A DNA stretch of 64,000 nucleotides from Paenibacillus planticolens (GCF_013141725.1 NZ_WHNZ01000064.1:205302-269301); one strand, 5' to 3'; numbered from the stretch's first letter, positions 53,685 through 62,267 are shown. Numbers and translations are program-made. Notes: generated by a model from the sequence alone, not told the origin.

Positions 53685-54740
53685 TTATAAGCTCGACTTA
53701 AGGACTTTTATTGGGTTCCCCAAAGGATCTTTCCCATCTTCCTTAAGGTGTACCTGTTTATTATTTTTATAACCGACAAACGTTTTATTACGCTCATCCC
53801 AAAGACGGAAACTTAGCGACTTCAGACTGGTGCCGATTGTAATGGTTGTTGCTTTTTGAAGCGGTGGCGTTGCATTATGAGCCTTTTCCAAATTATAATT
53901 TGGCACCTTCGGACTCAAATGATGGACATGATGAAACCCAATATTTCCAGTAATCCATTGCAAAAGCTTCGGCAGCTTATAGTAGGAACTTCCATCTACG
54001 GCGGCTTTCACATAACTCCACTCATCCTCATTCTCGAAGTAGGAGTCTTCAAACTGATGCTGCACATAAAACAGCCAGATTCCCATCAAGCCCGCTACGA
54101 ACATGATTGGAGCTTGGATAAGAACAAATGACTGCCATCCAATTATCCAGATCAGTAACCCATATAAAGTAAGGATGGAGATATTCGTCATATAAGTACT
54201 GATTCTTTCCTTGCGTCTTGCACCTTTCGTATTAAAACGGTTCGTAAATAGGAACAAAAAGATGGGACCAAGTCCGAACATAATAAATGGATTCCGATAT
54301 AACCGATACGCAATTCGGACCCATAAGGAAGATGCCGCATATTCGTCGACGGTAAGTACCCACATATCACCTATTCCACGTTTCTCGAGGTTACTGCTCG
54401 TTGCATGATGAATAGAATGACTATTCTTCCATTGCTGATAGGGAAAGAGTGTAAGGATACCCGTAATCGTACCGATTATTTCGTTAGCTCTACGGCTTTT
54501 AAAGAACGATTGATGACAACAATCATGGAAAATGATAAAAGTTCGTATAACGAAACCTGATGCGATCATCGTAATCGGTAGTGTGATCCAAAATGATAAA
54601 GATAGGCTTAGATACGCAGCTAACCATAGTACGAATAAAGGTCCTAAGGTGTTAATTAGTTGTTTGATACTAGCCCTCGTATTTGATTTTTCATAAGGGG
54701 CAACCTGTTTTTTTAAGTTGGTTAGTGTGGATTGTGTCAT
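53685..54740 (-). CDS. des: Acyl-lipid fatty acid desaturase Des
   Basis: A 351-residue membrane di-iron desaturase with the three histidine boxes FHDCCHQ (72-76), HSIHH (108-112) and HHVHH (about 272-276) and four long hydrophobic segments. In Bacillus, Des introduces a delta-5 double bond into membrane phospholipid acyl chains to restore fluidity after cold shock. GAGGAGG precedes the ATG. It is the first gene before desK-desR, and its promoter region carries a palindrome likely bound by DesR. Confidence 0.92.
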   Translation of the reverse strand: MTQSTLTNLKKQVAPYEKSNTRASIKQLINTLGPLFVLWLAAYLSLSLSFWITLPITMIASGFVIRTFIIFHDCCHQSFFKSRRANEIIGTITGILTLFPYQQWKNSHSIHHATSSNLEKRGIGDMWVLTVDEYAASSLWVRIAYRLYRNPFIMFGLGPIFLFLFTNRFNTKGARRKERISTYMTNISILTLYGLLIWIIGWQSFVLIQAPIMFVAGLMGIWLFYVQHQFEDSYFENEDEWSYVKAAVDGSSYYKLPKLLQWITGNIGFHHVHHLSPKVPNYNLEKAHNATPPLQKATTITIGTSLKSLSFRLWDERNKTFVGYKNNKQVHLKEDGKDPLGNPIKVLKSSL

Positions 54741-54808
54741 CGTATAGTTCCTCCTCGATATGGTGCACAGGACTTGTTAGCGAATATCAGTTGTAGTATC
54801 CTATCTTC

Positions 54809-54874
54809 ATTATAGATACCGTTTTCAATTTGTTGCAGTCATAAACATCATGTAGACGGTATGACATATGTCAT
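54809..54874 (-). promoter_or_regulatory. des promoter with putative DesR operator
   Basis: Minus-strand TATAAT (54814-54809) lies 17 bases from a poor -35 TGCAAC (54837-54832), as expected for an activated promoter. Further upstream ATGACATATGTCAT (54861-54874) is a perfect 14-bp palindrome, with GTCAT half-sites also at 54838-54842. This is where phosphorylated DesR is expected to bind. Confidence 0.6.
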
Positions 54875-54899
54875 ATAGGAAAAGGAGAACAATACAAAT

Positions 54900-54928
54900 T
54901 TGCTTATCACACTTTTGTGTGTTACTAT
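54900..54928 (+). promoter_or_regulatory. Promoter of the cold-shock gene
   Basis: TTGCTT (54900-54905), 17-base spacer, TACTAT (54923-54928). The spacer contains the palindrome CACACTTTTGTGTG. Transcription from here gives a leader of about 125 bases before the csp ATG at 55059, the long 5' UTR typical of cold-shock genes. Confidence 0.55.
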
Positions 54929-55058
54929 TAGGTTATAAACAGCTCTAACATAAACTCACATATTGAAAAAGTGATCATTTGTGTAATGGTACCTTTTTTA
55001 ATGTGTGATTTTTTTGTTTAAAAAAGCATGTTAATAACAATTTGGAGGTAATTTTATT

Positions 55059-55259
55059 ATGGAAACAGGAACAGTGAAATGGTTTAACGCAGAGAAAGGT
55101 TTTGGATTTATTGAAATGGAGGGCGGAAATGACGTATTCGTTCATTTCTCCGCGATTCAAGGGGATGGATTCAAATCGTTGGACGAAGGACAACGCGTTG
55201 AATTTAATGTAGCTCAAGGCAACCGCGGTCCTCAAGCCGAAAATGTTGTGAAACTGTAA
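55059..55259 (+). CDS. Cold-shock protein (CspA family)
   Basis: A 66-residue single-domain nucleic-acid chaperone with RNP1 KGFGFIE (13-19) and RNP2 VFVHF (26-30), and TVKWFNAEKG at the start. It binds single-stranded RNA and relieves secondary structure at low temperature. GGAGGT precedes the ATG. It is followed by a terminator and a ydjO-like gene, and is divergent from the cold-induced des gene. Confidence 0.95.
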   Translation: METGTVKWFNAEKGFGFIEMEGGNDVFVHFSAIQGDGFKSLDEGQRVEFNVAQGNRGPQAENVVKL

Positions 55260-55268
55260 TTCACATTG

Positions 55269-55303
55269 AACTGTCCTTAACAAGTGTTAGGGGCAGTTTT
55301 TTT
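55269..55303 (+). terminator. Intrinsic terminator after csp
   Basis: AACTGTCCTTAAC pairs with GTTAGGGGCAGTT (two G-T pairs) around AAGT, followed by TTTTTTTAT. It lies between csp and the ydjO-like gene, so the latter is probably expressed by read-through. Confidence 0.85.
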
Positions 55304-55322
55304 ATCTAAGGAGGAGAAAACT

Positions 55323-55553
55323 ATGTATTTTCGAAGAAAATCGTTAGAGGATCTCGTTCAGGAAAACACGAAAATATGGGCATGCAATAAAGAAGATTGT
55401 AAGGGGTGGATTCGGGACAATTTTTCGTTTGAGTACGTCCCAACTTGCCATCACTGCCTTTCTCCCATGATTAGTAGCTTGAAAATGCTCCCTATAATTT
55501 CTAACTCCAATAAAAATATGAAGTCTCTTCATAAAGGTAGGCTGATCTCCTAG
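55323..55553 (+). CDS. ydjO: YdjO-like cold-inducible small protein
   Basis: A 76-residue protein with the YdjO family pattern CNKEDCKGWIRDNF ... CHHCLSPM, a probable zinc site. Bacillus YdjO is cold-induced and often encoded directly after a csp gene, as here. AAGGAGGAG six to eight bases before the ATG at 55323 supports the start. The C-terminal 20 residues after MLPI look less conserved in style than the rest. Confidence 0.78.
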   Translation: MYFRRKSLEDLVQENTKIWACNKEDCKGWIRDNFSFEYVPTCHHCLSPMISSLKMLPIISNSNKNMKSLHKGRLIS

Positions 55554-55871
55554 TCCGTTTATGGCACCGTCGGTTAAATCGGTGGCGGTCGTGAAAATAG
55601 ATGATTTTTCCTGATGCCATATTGCGAAATCAGCCAAAGATCTTAAGAAAAGTCACCAAATGCTAATATAAAATAAAGATGTTACTACATCAGAAAAGCG
55701 GTTTTCTATCAACATAAGTACACATGATTCGAACGTTAGTGTCGTATTTTCTACTATTGATGACATTATTAATTTTTATTCCAAACAGGGTTTGCAGACA
55801 AAAGCAGCCAATCTGAGCAATTTAAAGAATGACACAAGTAATGAAAGGGATGATATATTATAATTGGAGAA
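55554..55871 (+). other. Gap with a start-less open frame
   Basis: No complete gene is seen. A plus-strand frame ending at TAA 55861-55863 reads plausibly as protein over about 60 codons (KRFSINISTHDSN, IDDIINFYSKQG) but has no start codon after the preceding stop near 55670. It may be a truncated gene. Confidence 0.3.
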
Positions 55872-56129
55872 ATGATTCTTTACAACCGACCTGTAAGGAC
55901 AATTAAGAAGAGTTCGTGGTTGATAATGATTTCCTGCGTTTTTTCTTCATTTTTCTTCACTGTTTTGGGGGGATGCCTTTTGTTTGGTTGCCTCCTTTAC
56001 ATGGCCTTTTCGAATCGCAAGGTTAGAAGCCTCTTGGTAAGTTTCGGAGACTCATTGCTAAAAATGGATAAAGCACAAAAAAAGCTCGATCTATCTATCA
56101 AGAAAATCCAAAAAAGTGTGTGGAAATAA
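55872..56129 (+). CDS. Hypothetical small membrane protein
   Basis: An 85-residue frame with a hydrophobic stretch (about 17-45: LIMISCVFSSFFFTVLGG, LLFGCLLYMAF) and a basic amphipathic C-terminus (KMDKAQKKLDLSIKKIQK). GGAG is four bases before the ATG, which is short. No family recognised. It sits between the cold-shock genes and an IS1595 remnant. Confidence 0.4.
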   Translation: MILYNRPVRTIKKSSWLIMISCVFSSFFFTVLGGCLLFGCLLYMAFSNRKVRSLLVSFGDSLLKMDKAQKKLDLSIKKIQKSVWK

Positions 56130-56276
56130 ATGTAACAAAATATGGCTTAAATTGGGCCAAAAGTTAAGTTGATTTAGGGTTAGTTAATCTTATTGCGCGC
56201 TGCTGCTGTTGTTGTTTGCTGCGGAACAAATGAATCCTTTTAAATAAAGGATTTTTTTATTGCGATTTATTTCGGT

Positions 56277-56314
56277 CTACCCCAAAATCCCAAGTGCTTG
56301 GGATTTTGGGGTAG
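56277..56314. repeat. 38-bp near-perfect palindrome
   Basis: CTACCCCAAAATCCCAAG and CTTGGGATTTTGGGGTAG separated by only TG form an 18-bp perfect inverted repeat. It lies just upstream of the IS1595 remnant and has no long T tract. It could be an IS-associated cruciform or a regulator site. Confidence 0.75.
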
Positions 56315-56349
56315 AAAATGCCTTGCCCCTCATTTCCACATCTGCCACC

Positions 56350-56865
56350 ACTTTTTTTCTCCAAAAACACAAAGCTGGGCTTGTTTGCCCACATTGTGAC
56401 AGCCATTTTGTTTTGAGATTTGGAAAATACATGATTAAGATGCGCGCTGGAGTTATCAAACGACAACGTTACCGCTGCAAAGCCTGCCGTCAAACTTTCA
56501 ACGACCTCACTAACACGCCTCTTCAGCGCACTAGAAGACCTCATCTTTGGGTTAGGTTCATCGAATTCGCGGAGGAAATGCGCCGAGCTGTTACATGATG
56601 AGGTGACGTACGTAACCTTGTTTTACTGGCGACATAAGATTCTTTCCGCCCTGAAGCAAATTCCCACCGAATCGTCCCAAGGTATCGTCTCGAAAGGGAC
56701 GAGACCTATTTCTTGTACTCTGATTATTTGGCTTGGTTCCGTTATCTAGACAGCAAGGAATATGAGAATACAACGTCGAATAAGAAAAATATGTTGGTCG
56801 CGTCGTGCCTATATACTGTAAATGAGACAAACAATAAACTTCGTCAAACGGCTTCTTCTTACTGA
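56350..56865 (+). pseudogene. IS1595-family (ISXO2-like) transposase remnant
   Basis: The zinc-ribbon N-terminus (CPHCDSHFVLRFGKY ... YRCKACRQTFNDLT) begins near 56380 in one frame. After a frameshift near 56585 comes ELLHDEVTYVTLFYWRHKIL, after another near 56700 DETYFLYSD, and the C-terminal NKKNMLVASCLYTVNETNNK ending at TGA 56863-56865. The central catalytic part is largely deleted. It is non-functional. Confidence 0.75.
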
Positions 56866-56915
56866 ACTGACAGGCAGGAAAAAACAATAAATTTACAGAA
56901 TTTATTTGTTTAGGA

Positions 56916-57290
56916 TTGTTAGAGCGATCTTCAGAATTTTGGGGATGGTTTCTAGATGAACTTGGTTATGAGGAGTTTCAGAAATGGAGTCAGGGAATAA
57001 GTTGGAGGCATGAAGATACATATATTGTTTTCGTTCAAACGGAGGACAAGTATCTAGATACCAGATATCATAGGTGTCGTGTAAGGATGAACCATTTGGC
57101 TTTCCACGCAGAATCCCATCAGCAAGTCGATGACTTCACCAAAAAGTTGCGAGCACGTGGTTTGAAGATTTTGTATGAAGATAAACATCCGTATGCTGGA
57201 GGGGAGCATCATTACGCAGTATTTTTTGAAGACCCCGACAGAATTAAGGCTAATTGGTTTCTCCTTAACGTTAAATTAACCGCCTTTTGA
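56916..57290 (+). pseudogene. VOC/glyoxalase-family protein, N-terminally truncated
   Basis: The frame from a TTG at 56916 starts LERSSEFWGWFLDELGY, the position that follows the first beta-strand (normally about 10 residues with a metal His) in this VOC family. RCRVRMNHLAFHAES and HPYAGGEHHYAVFFEDPDRIK are typical. The C-terminus diverges after DRIK, where a small indel changes frame. The missing start abuts the IS1595 remnant, suggesting insertional damage. Confidence 0.6.
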
Positions 57291-57621
57291 TTACGCTCGG
57301 TTTTTAACCTCTCTACGCCTCCCGCTATGGGCTACGCCCTCCACAAATAGAATCATATGTTGCATTTAATCTTTACATTATATACATTGTAAACAGTAAC
57401 TTCGATGTCTAAATATTGAATCTATCATATATAAATATAGTGGATATATGCTCATAAATTGAACATAGTATCCACTATTTATAATAATTTTCAAAACAGT
57501 ACTTAAATATGCCAGCAACACATTCATAACAACCTTAAGGGTCGTATTATTATCACAAGTATGATTCATTCAACTAACCTCCCGTTTCTTTAATGAAAAC
57601 AGGGAGCATCCGTTCCTTTTT
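57291..57621. repeat. Gene-free gap with an inverted repeat
   Basis: The only structure seen is ATAAATATAGTGGATA (57431-57446) and TATCCACTATTTAT (57469-57482), an inverted repeat around 22 bases in AT-rich sequence. No gene, promoter or T-tailed terminator could be supported. Confidence 0.4.
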
Positions 57622-57876
57622 TTACTGGCTATTTTTAAGTTCACTTGGATTTTTTTTATGTTTTCTATACTGATAAATAGCAAGTGGTGTATTAATGACG
57701 CCAGTAACCAGTGTGCAAATTAGAGGAAAGATTTGTAGGAAGGTCGGATTCTGATTACCATCCCCAACAGGACCCACCTTTGGTTGAGATGCATCCCAAT
57801 AACCATAAATTAAAAATACCAAGGGAAGAACGATACATACTGCAGAACAGAACAAGTAAAAACCATACCTATTCAC
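57622..57876 (-). CDS. Hypothetical small membrane protein
   Basis: An 84-residue protein with two hydrophobic helices (about 5-24 and 47-68) joined by a polar loop (DASQPKVGPVGDGNQNP) and a basic C-terminal tail (YRKHKKNPSEL). GTG start at 57876 with GGGGTGAG upstream at short spacing. No family recognised. Confidence 0.5.
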   Translation of the reverse strand: MNRYGFYLFCSAVCIVLPLVFLIYGYWDASQPKVGPVGDGNQNPTFLQIFPLICTLVTGVINTPLAIYQYRKHKKNPSELKNSQ

Positions 57877-57953
57877 AGCTACTCACCCCATCTTATGTGT
57901 TCAGCGCTAAAATAATAGTACCATATATTGGACATATTCTGACCGTTAGTTGA

Positions 57954-57991
57954 GAAAAGGCAACCAATCCACCTGGACTGGCTGCCTTTTC
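57954..57991. terminator. Bidirectional-looking hairpin
   Basis: AAAAGGCA.CCA..CC / GG..TGG.TGCCTTTT (57956-57991) has A/T-rich flanks matching the stem ends. It lies between divergently oriented genes (57876 minus, 58182 plus), so its transcript is unclear. The rest of the 305-base gap holds only the 58182 leader. Confidence 0.45.
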
Positions 57992-58181
57992 ATGTTGTTA
58001 TTGAACTCTCGTTTTGCGTTAGCGGAGTTTTTACTCTTTCTTACTTGATCAATGCAGAAGATATTAAGAAACATAGAGATTCTTAATAATTATCTATGCA
58101 ACTTTTATTTTGAAGAGTCGTCTAATTTTTTGGAAAGAAACGAAAAAATGGATGCTAGTATTTAAAGGAGTGGTTCCAATC

Positions 58182-59102
58182 ATGATGAAGCTTCTCGTCT
58201 TCGCCGCCCTTTGTTTAAGCATACTTCTTGTATCCTGCTCATCAGGCAATCCGGCAACTGTACGCGAGCCTGCAAGCACCGCCCAACCGAAAGTCGCTGC
58301 GGTTCTCGAACCATCGGTTCAGCCCATCCAGCTGTTAAACATAGCTCCACCTATCGCGGAGGCATTCCCTCAAACAGTAAATCTGTCCTTTCAACCTATC
58401 CAGCTGAGCCAGTTACAGGTAGGCAAGCCGCAAGCAGATTGGACAAGTGTACGCCGCCTTTCGTTCGGCGCTTTCCAAGGAAAGCCAATCGAGTTGACCG
58501 TCTATCAAAAACCGAAAGACGAAGCTTCGCTTCTGCCGCAAGAGTTGGACATTGGAATGAACCTGCAAGGAAAAACATATTTGATTAGCAACGTTTCCCA
58601 CGATCTACTTTTAGATAAAGCAGTCAATAACATAGTCGTGTTCAACCAAACATTTTCGTCCGGTTCAAAAGATTATTATTTCTTAGGCGGGGTTGAGCTG
58701 TTCGCGAACGGTCCGGGACTCATGCTATATATCGTCTACGATTTCTCGCAAAAAGCTTGGTATACGTTTGATCAATGGGGCAGCCCGTCTTTTAAGGACC
58801 TCGACGCCGATGGACAAAATGAGTTCGTCATCGAGTTTCAGGGCATGCATTTGCAGTTGCCTGACGTGACGGTCATCCATATGCAAAACGACAACCTTCA
58901 AAAAAGTGCGCCCTTTGCCGATACGCTAGCCGAAGAGAGCAGCTTGTCCGCTGGTCTTTCCGATTACAAAAACAAAATATTTGTAAAACTTTCCAAAAAC
59001 TTGGATCCGCCATCCCTCGAATTCTATATCAATGACGAAAGATTTGATTCCGTTCTGGCGAGTTACCGATATTCACAAGAGAAACTGGAGAGAGTCAAGT
59101 AA
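58182..59102 (+). CDS. Predicted lipoprotein of unknown function
   Basis: A 306-residue protein with a lipoprotein signal peptide (MMKLLVFAALCLSILLVSC, Cys19) followed by a Pro/Ala/Val-rich linker to about residue 90. The C-terminal half includes FKDLDADGQNEFVIEFQG, an FG-GAP/VCBS-like calcium-type loop (DLDADGQNEF) as in extracellular beta-propellers. AAAGGAG precedes ATG 58182 at 11 bases. No specific role can be named; it is anchored to the outer face of the membrane. Confidence 0.65.
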   Translation: MMKLLVFAALCLSILLVSCSSGNPATVREPASTAQPKVAAVLEPSVQPIQLLNIAPPIAEAFPQTVNLSFQPIQLSQLQVGKPQADWTSVRRLSFGAFQGKPIELTVYQKPKDEASLLPQELDIGMNLQGKTYLISNVSHDLLLDKAVNNIVVFNQTFSSGSKDYYFLGGVELFANGPGLMLYIVYDFSQKAWYTFDQWGSPSFKDLDADGQNEFVIEFQGMHLQLPDVTVIHMQNDNLQKSAPFADTLAEESSLSAGLSDYKNKIFVKLSKNLDPPSLEFYINDERFDSVLASYRYSQEKLERVK

Positions 59103-59186
59103 AAGAGCGAAGCGTTGTTCCTTTCCAAGGTCATTTCTTATTAAGTTTTTCGAATTTTCTTATTAAACTGCGTGTCAGCGGAGAAA

Positions 59187-59213
59187 GGGCTGCTATCGGC
59201 AGGCCTTTTTGAC
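59187..59213 (+). terminator. Intrinsic terminator of the lipoprotein gene
   Basis: GGGCTGC / GCAGGCC (one mismatch) with loop TATCG is followed by TTTTTG, 85 bases past the stop. Confidence 0.6.
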
Positions 59214-59232
59214 ATTGAACTATTGTTCCTTG

Positions 59233-59790
59233 TTAGTTTAATACATGGGGACCATCGCCAGTATCAACTCTTTGTAAGAATTTTTCCATTAGTTCATTAG
59301 AAATAATAATAGCTTGTTTCCTAGTCGTGGCTGGTCCTGCAAACATTAAGCCATCTTCACCATTCCAACCACCACGAGGTAGATACGTAACTGAGCTGAA
59401 ATCAGAGTTCGCAAATAAGACACCGTTGGAAAATGTTTTGGGTTGGGCATCTTTTGTACCTGAATTCTCGATATATCCGTAAACGATCGGACCATATCCG
59501 TTTTTTTCAAAATGAATGATGGTTTCCAGACTCTCTTTCGGAACGGGAATCGAATCATGTTCGAACGTAATTGAGCCTTTAAATGTTCGTGAGCCATTCA
59601 AACTTTTAGACAAAGAGCCTTTAATACTTACTTTCTCTGGTTGCACGTTATTAATATGTTGAGTTCCCAGTTGAAAGTTTACTCCACGAATCGTCGCATT
59701 TATTGATCTGGCATGCGTAAACACGGAAATGTAAACAGCCATTAATATGCTTAACAGGATCAAATACAATAATGCATATTTTACTTTCAA
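59233..59790 (-). CDS. Hypothetical membrane-anchored protein
   Basis: A 185-residue protein with one N-terminal membrane helix (YALLYLILLSILMAVYISV) and a soluble domain (LGTQHINNVQPEKVSIKG, GYIENSGTKDAQPKTF, ISNELMEKFLQRV). TTG at 59790 is chosen because GAAGGGGG lies 7 bases upstream; an ATG at 59811 lacks any site. Family not recognised. It lies directly next to the IS110 left end. Confidence 0.6.
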   Translation of the reverse strand: MKVKYALLYLILLSILMAVYISVFTHARSINATIRGVNFQLGTQHINNVQPEKVSIKGSLSKSLNGSRTFKGSITFEHDSIPVPKESLETIIHFEKNGYGPIVYGYIENSGTKDAQPKTFSNGVLFANSDFSSVTYLPRGGWNGEDGLMFAGPATTRKQAIIISNELMEKFLQRVDTGDGPHVLN

Positions 59791-59875
59791 ATGCGCGCCC
59801 CCTTCTTTCATTTATCACCATATAATTGACGCGAAAACCCTTGACTTGTTGCGTTAAACTGCCCGTTAGCCATAC

Positions 59876-60085
59876 ATGCAGCGCAAGCGCTGCACCACAG
59901 ATGATGAAAATGGGTTAAGGAATCTGTCAATACTGCTACCATGGCTGGGAGAGGAAGGTCGATAAGCTATGGTGCCTTAGAGCCCATCCGTTAGTCTGAC
60001 TTGGGCGATCACGGTGCATCACAGATTGTCGCTCCCTTTCGGGAAGCACACATGGGAGATTAATCCTACTCTGGTTGTTGCACCA
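59876..60085 (+). ncRNA. Candidate bridge RNA of the IS110 element
   Basis: The non-coding left end contains several hairpins: GCAGCGcaaGCGCTGC, CCATGGCT with AGCTATGG closing an 18-base loop (about 59938-59973), GCCCA / TGGGC closing a 15-base loop (about 59981-60006), and GCTCCC / GGGAAGC. IS110-family recombinases use an RNA from this position whose internal loops pair with target and donor DNA. The assignment rests on position and structure only. Confidence 0.5.
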
Positions 60086-60125
60086 GCCTCTTATCCGAAT
60101 TAGCCGTAGAGAGGATGTTTTTTTA

Positions 60126-61342
60126 GTGGAAGTCGTCGTTGAACGTGCATGCGGTATGGATATTCACAAGGATAACATTACAGCATGTATTCTAACGTCT
60201 AAAGGAAAGGAGATTCAAACGTTTTCTACAAAAACGGTGCATCTATTACAACTTATCGACTGGATTAAACAGCATGAATGTTCTCACGTCGCAATGGAAA
60301 GCACAGGCGTATTTTGGAAGCCCATCGTCAACCTGCTTGAAGCTGAAGGAATTGAATTTTTAGTGGTGAATGCACAGCATATGAAAGCATTGCCTGGACG
60401 TAAAACAGATGTCAAGGATTCGGAATGGATTGCCAAGCTTCTCCGCCATGGACTACTTAAAGCAAGCTTCATTCCAAACCGAAATCAACGCGAGCTTCGA
60501 GAACTAGTTCGGTACCGCCGTAGCATCATTGAAGAGAGATCAAGGCAACACAACCGCATTCAGAAGGTACTAGAAGGAGCAAACATTAAGCTTGGCTCTG
60601 TCGTTTCTGATATTATGGGTGTCTCTTCTCGCGACATGTTGCGTGCTATTGCAGAGGGCGAAGATGACCCCGAAAAACTAACGAACTTTGCTAGGCGTGC
60701 CTTGAAACAAAAAAAGAACGAGCTCGAACTCGCTCTTCAAGGCTATGTAAACCCTCACCAGCGTCTGATGATTAAAACCATTTTAACGCACATTGATTTT
60801 TTAAATGAACAAGTTGAAATGCTCGATCAAGAAGTTGCTGCGCGGATAGCATCTTTTCGTGAAGATGTTGAACGTTTAGATTCAATCCCTGGTATAGCTA
60901 CTCGAATGGCAGAACAAATCTTGCTGAAATTGGAACGGATATTAACAAACAGTTTCCCAGTGCGTCACATCTATGCTCTTGGGCTGGATTGGTACCTGGA
61001 CATAATGAAAGTGCAGGGAAAAAGAAATCTGCCAAAACCACAAACGGAAACAAGTATCTTAAATCTGCTTTGATAGAAGCGGCCCATTCCGTTGCTGCAT
61101 CAAAGAACTTCCTTGGAGCGATGTATAGACGTACGGCGGCACGAAAAGGTAAAAAACGAGCAGCTGTAAATGTGGCACATGCGATGTTACGGATTGCGTT
61201 TTATCTTCTAACTCGTAAAGAAATGTATGTAGATCTTGGTGAAGAATACTTTGACAAACAGAAGCAACAATCTATTGTAAAGTATGCCGTTCGAAGACTA
61301 GAGAACTTAGGTTACTCCGTAATAATTGCAGCTAATACCTAG
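60126..61342 (+). pseudogene. IS110-family DEDD recombinase, single frameshift
   Basis: N-terminal RuvC-like DEDD domain: CGMDIHKDN, AMESTGVFWKP and KTDVKDSEWIAKLLRHG. C-terminal transposase_20 domain with LDSIPGIA and, after a frame change, the serine-containing LVPGHNESAGKKKSAK and NKYLKSALIEAAHSVA. A single missing base near 60918-60922 (ATCTTGCTGAAATTGG instead of an in-frame TTGGCTGAA) shifts the frame; the other frame continues cleanly to TAG at 61340-61342. GTG 60126 with GAGAGGAT upstream is the likely start. Confidence 0.85.
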
Positions 61343-61463
61343 TTCTATCTCCCCACCTTCAGACGCTTTCAAAAAATGAATGAACAGCGTTTTATTTAGT
61401 GCGGCCTTTTTCTGATACTCCGGATTTAATTTTCATGGGTTCTCCGTTAGTTGAGTGAATGAG

Positions 61464-62267
61464 TCACGCCTTGTCTCCTTCGTGAATCATCAGAGATTTA
61501 AGCCCAATTTTATTTAAGTAGACCAACCGTAATTCAATTTCATCCTTCACCTGGCTAGAAACCTTCAACTCATGCACGTCGAGTGAATGGGGTAAACCTC
61601 GAATAAACAGCAACAATTCCTGTATCGGCAATCTTAGAGTATCTACAATCGATTGACCTTGTATCGTTGTAGCTAATAATTCAGGTGCCATCTTGCTTCC
61701 GTTACATGCGGCGCATTGGACTTGCTTGGAGAAGAAACGGATCGCCCTAAGGTTCCCCTTACTCTTCGTTCCCGCATCGCGCATATATCGCAAATCGGCA
61801 ACGCATCCGCGGTAGAAACTTGTCGCTTGTTTCTTTTTGTATACATAGGAAACAGGGCCATTCTTGTAACCGTAAAGTAAAATATCCATAAATCGCCTAT
61901 CCTGCTCGGCAAGCGGCTTTTCATAGTCAATCCCGATCATCTTGGCCAATCCTTTGATTTTGAACACCGGCGCACAAATCGTACCTGCCCAAAGAAGCAC
62001 GGCCCCATGTTTTAGGGATAGTTCGGATGCGATCATTCGAGCGGGATCAATATCAATCACGGTTTCGGTTCCATTACATGAAGTACAAATCCCGTATGGA
62101 CTGTTCGCGGAAAAACCCTGAGAAGTCCATGACCTACTGCTGTCTCTACACTTCCCAATCAGTGCATAAAGCAATCTAAGATATTCCGACACAGCTGTTA
62201 TTGTACCGACTAGGCTGCCTACTCTTTTTTCGTTAAACTTTTCTTGGGGGAGTAATAGACTTTCCAA
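61464..62267 (-). pseudogene. UvrA-like ATPase fragment
   Basis: The 267-residue frame matches the middle of UvrA or UvrA2-type proteins: GSLVGTITAVSEYLRLLYALIG, the zinc knuckle pieces CTSCNG and CAACNG, and FSANSPYGICTSC. The N-terminal Walker A region and the C-terminal ABC signature part (expected directly after VYLNKIGLKSLMI) are both absent. The break at the C-terminal side coincides with the IS110 right end at about 61443. Inactive remnant. Confidence 0.75.

Larger units (their letters stand above)
59860..61440 (+). mobile_element. IS110-family insertion element
   Basis: A DEDD-recombinase gene (60126-61342) is preceded by about 265 bases of non-coding structured sequence and followed by about 100 bases, the architecture of IS110-group elements, which lack long terminal inverted repeats. 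CCGTTAG occurs near both proposed ends (59868 and 61443) and could be the recombination core, but exact ends cannot be fixed without an empty site. Right flank is a truncated UvrA-like gene. Confidence 0.65.

Noticed and set aside
61464..62267. UvrA-like gene as a functional drug-resistance or repair protein
   Set aside because: Both nucleotide-binding regions are incomplete and it ends at a mobile element boundary.
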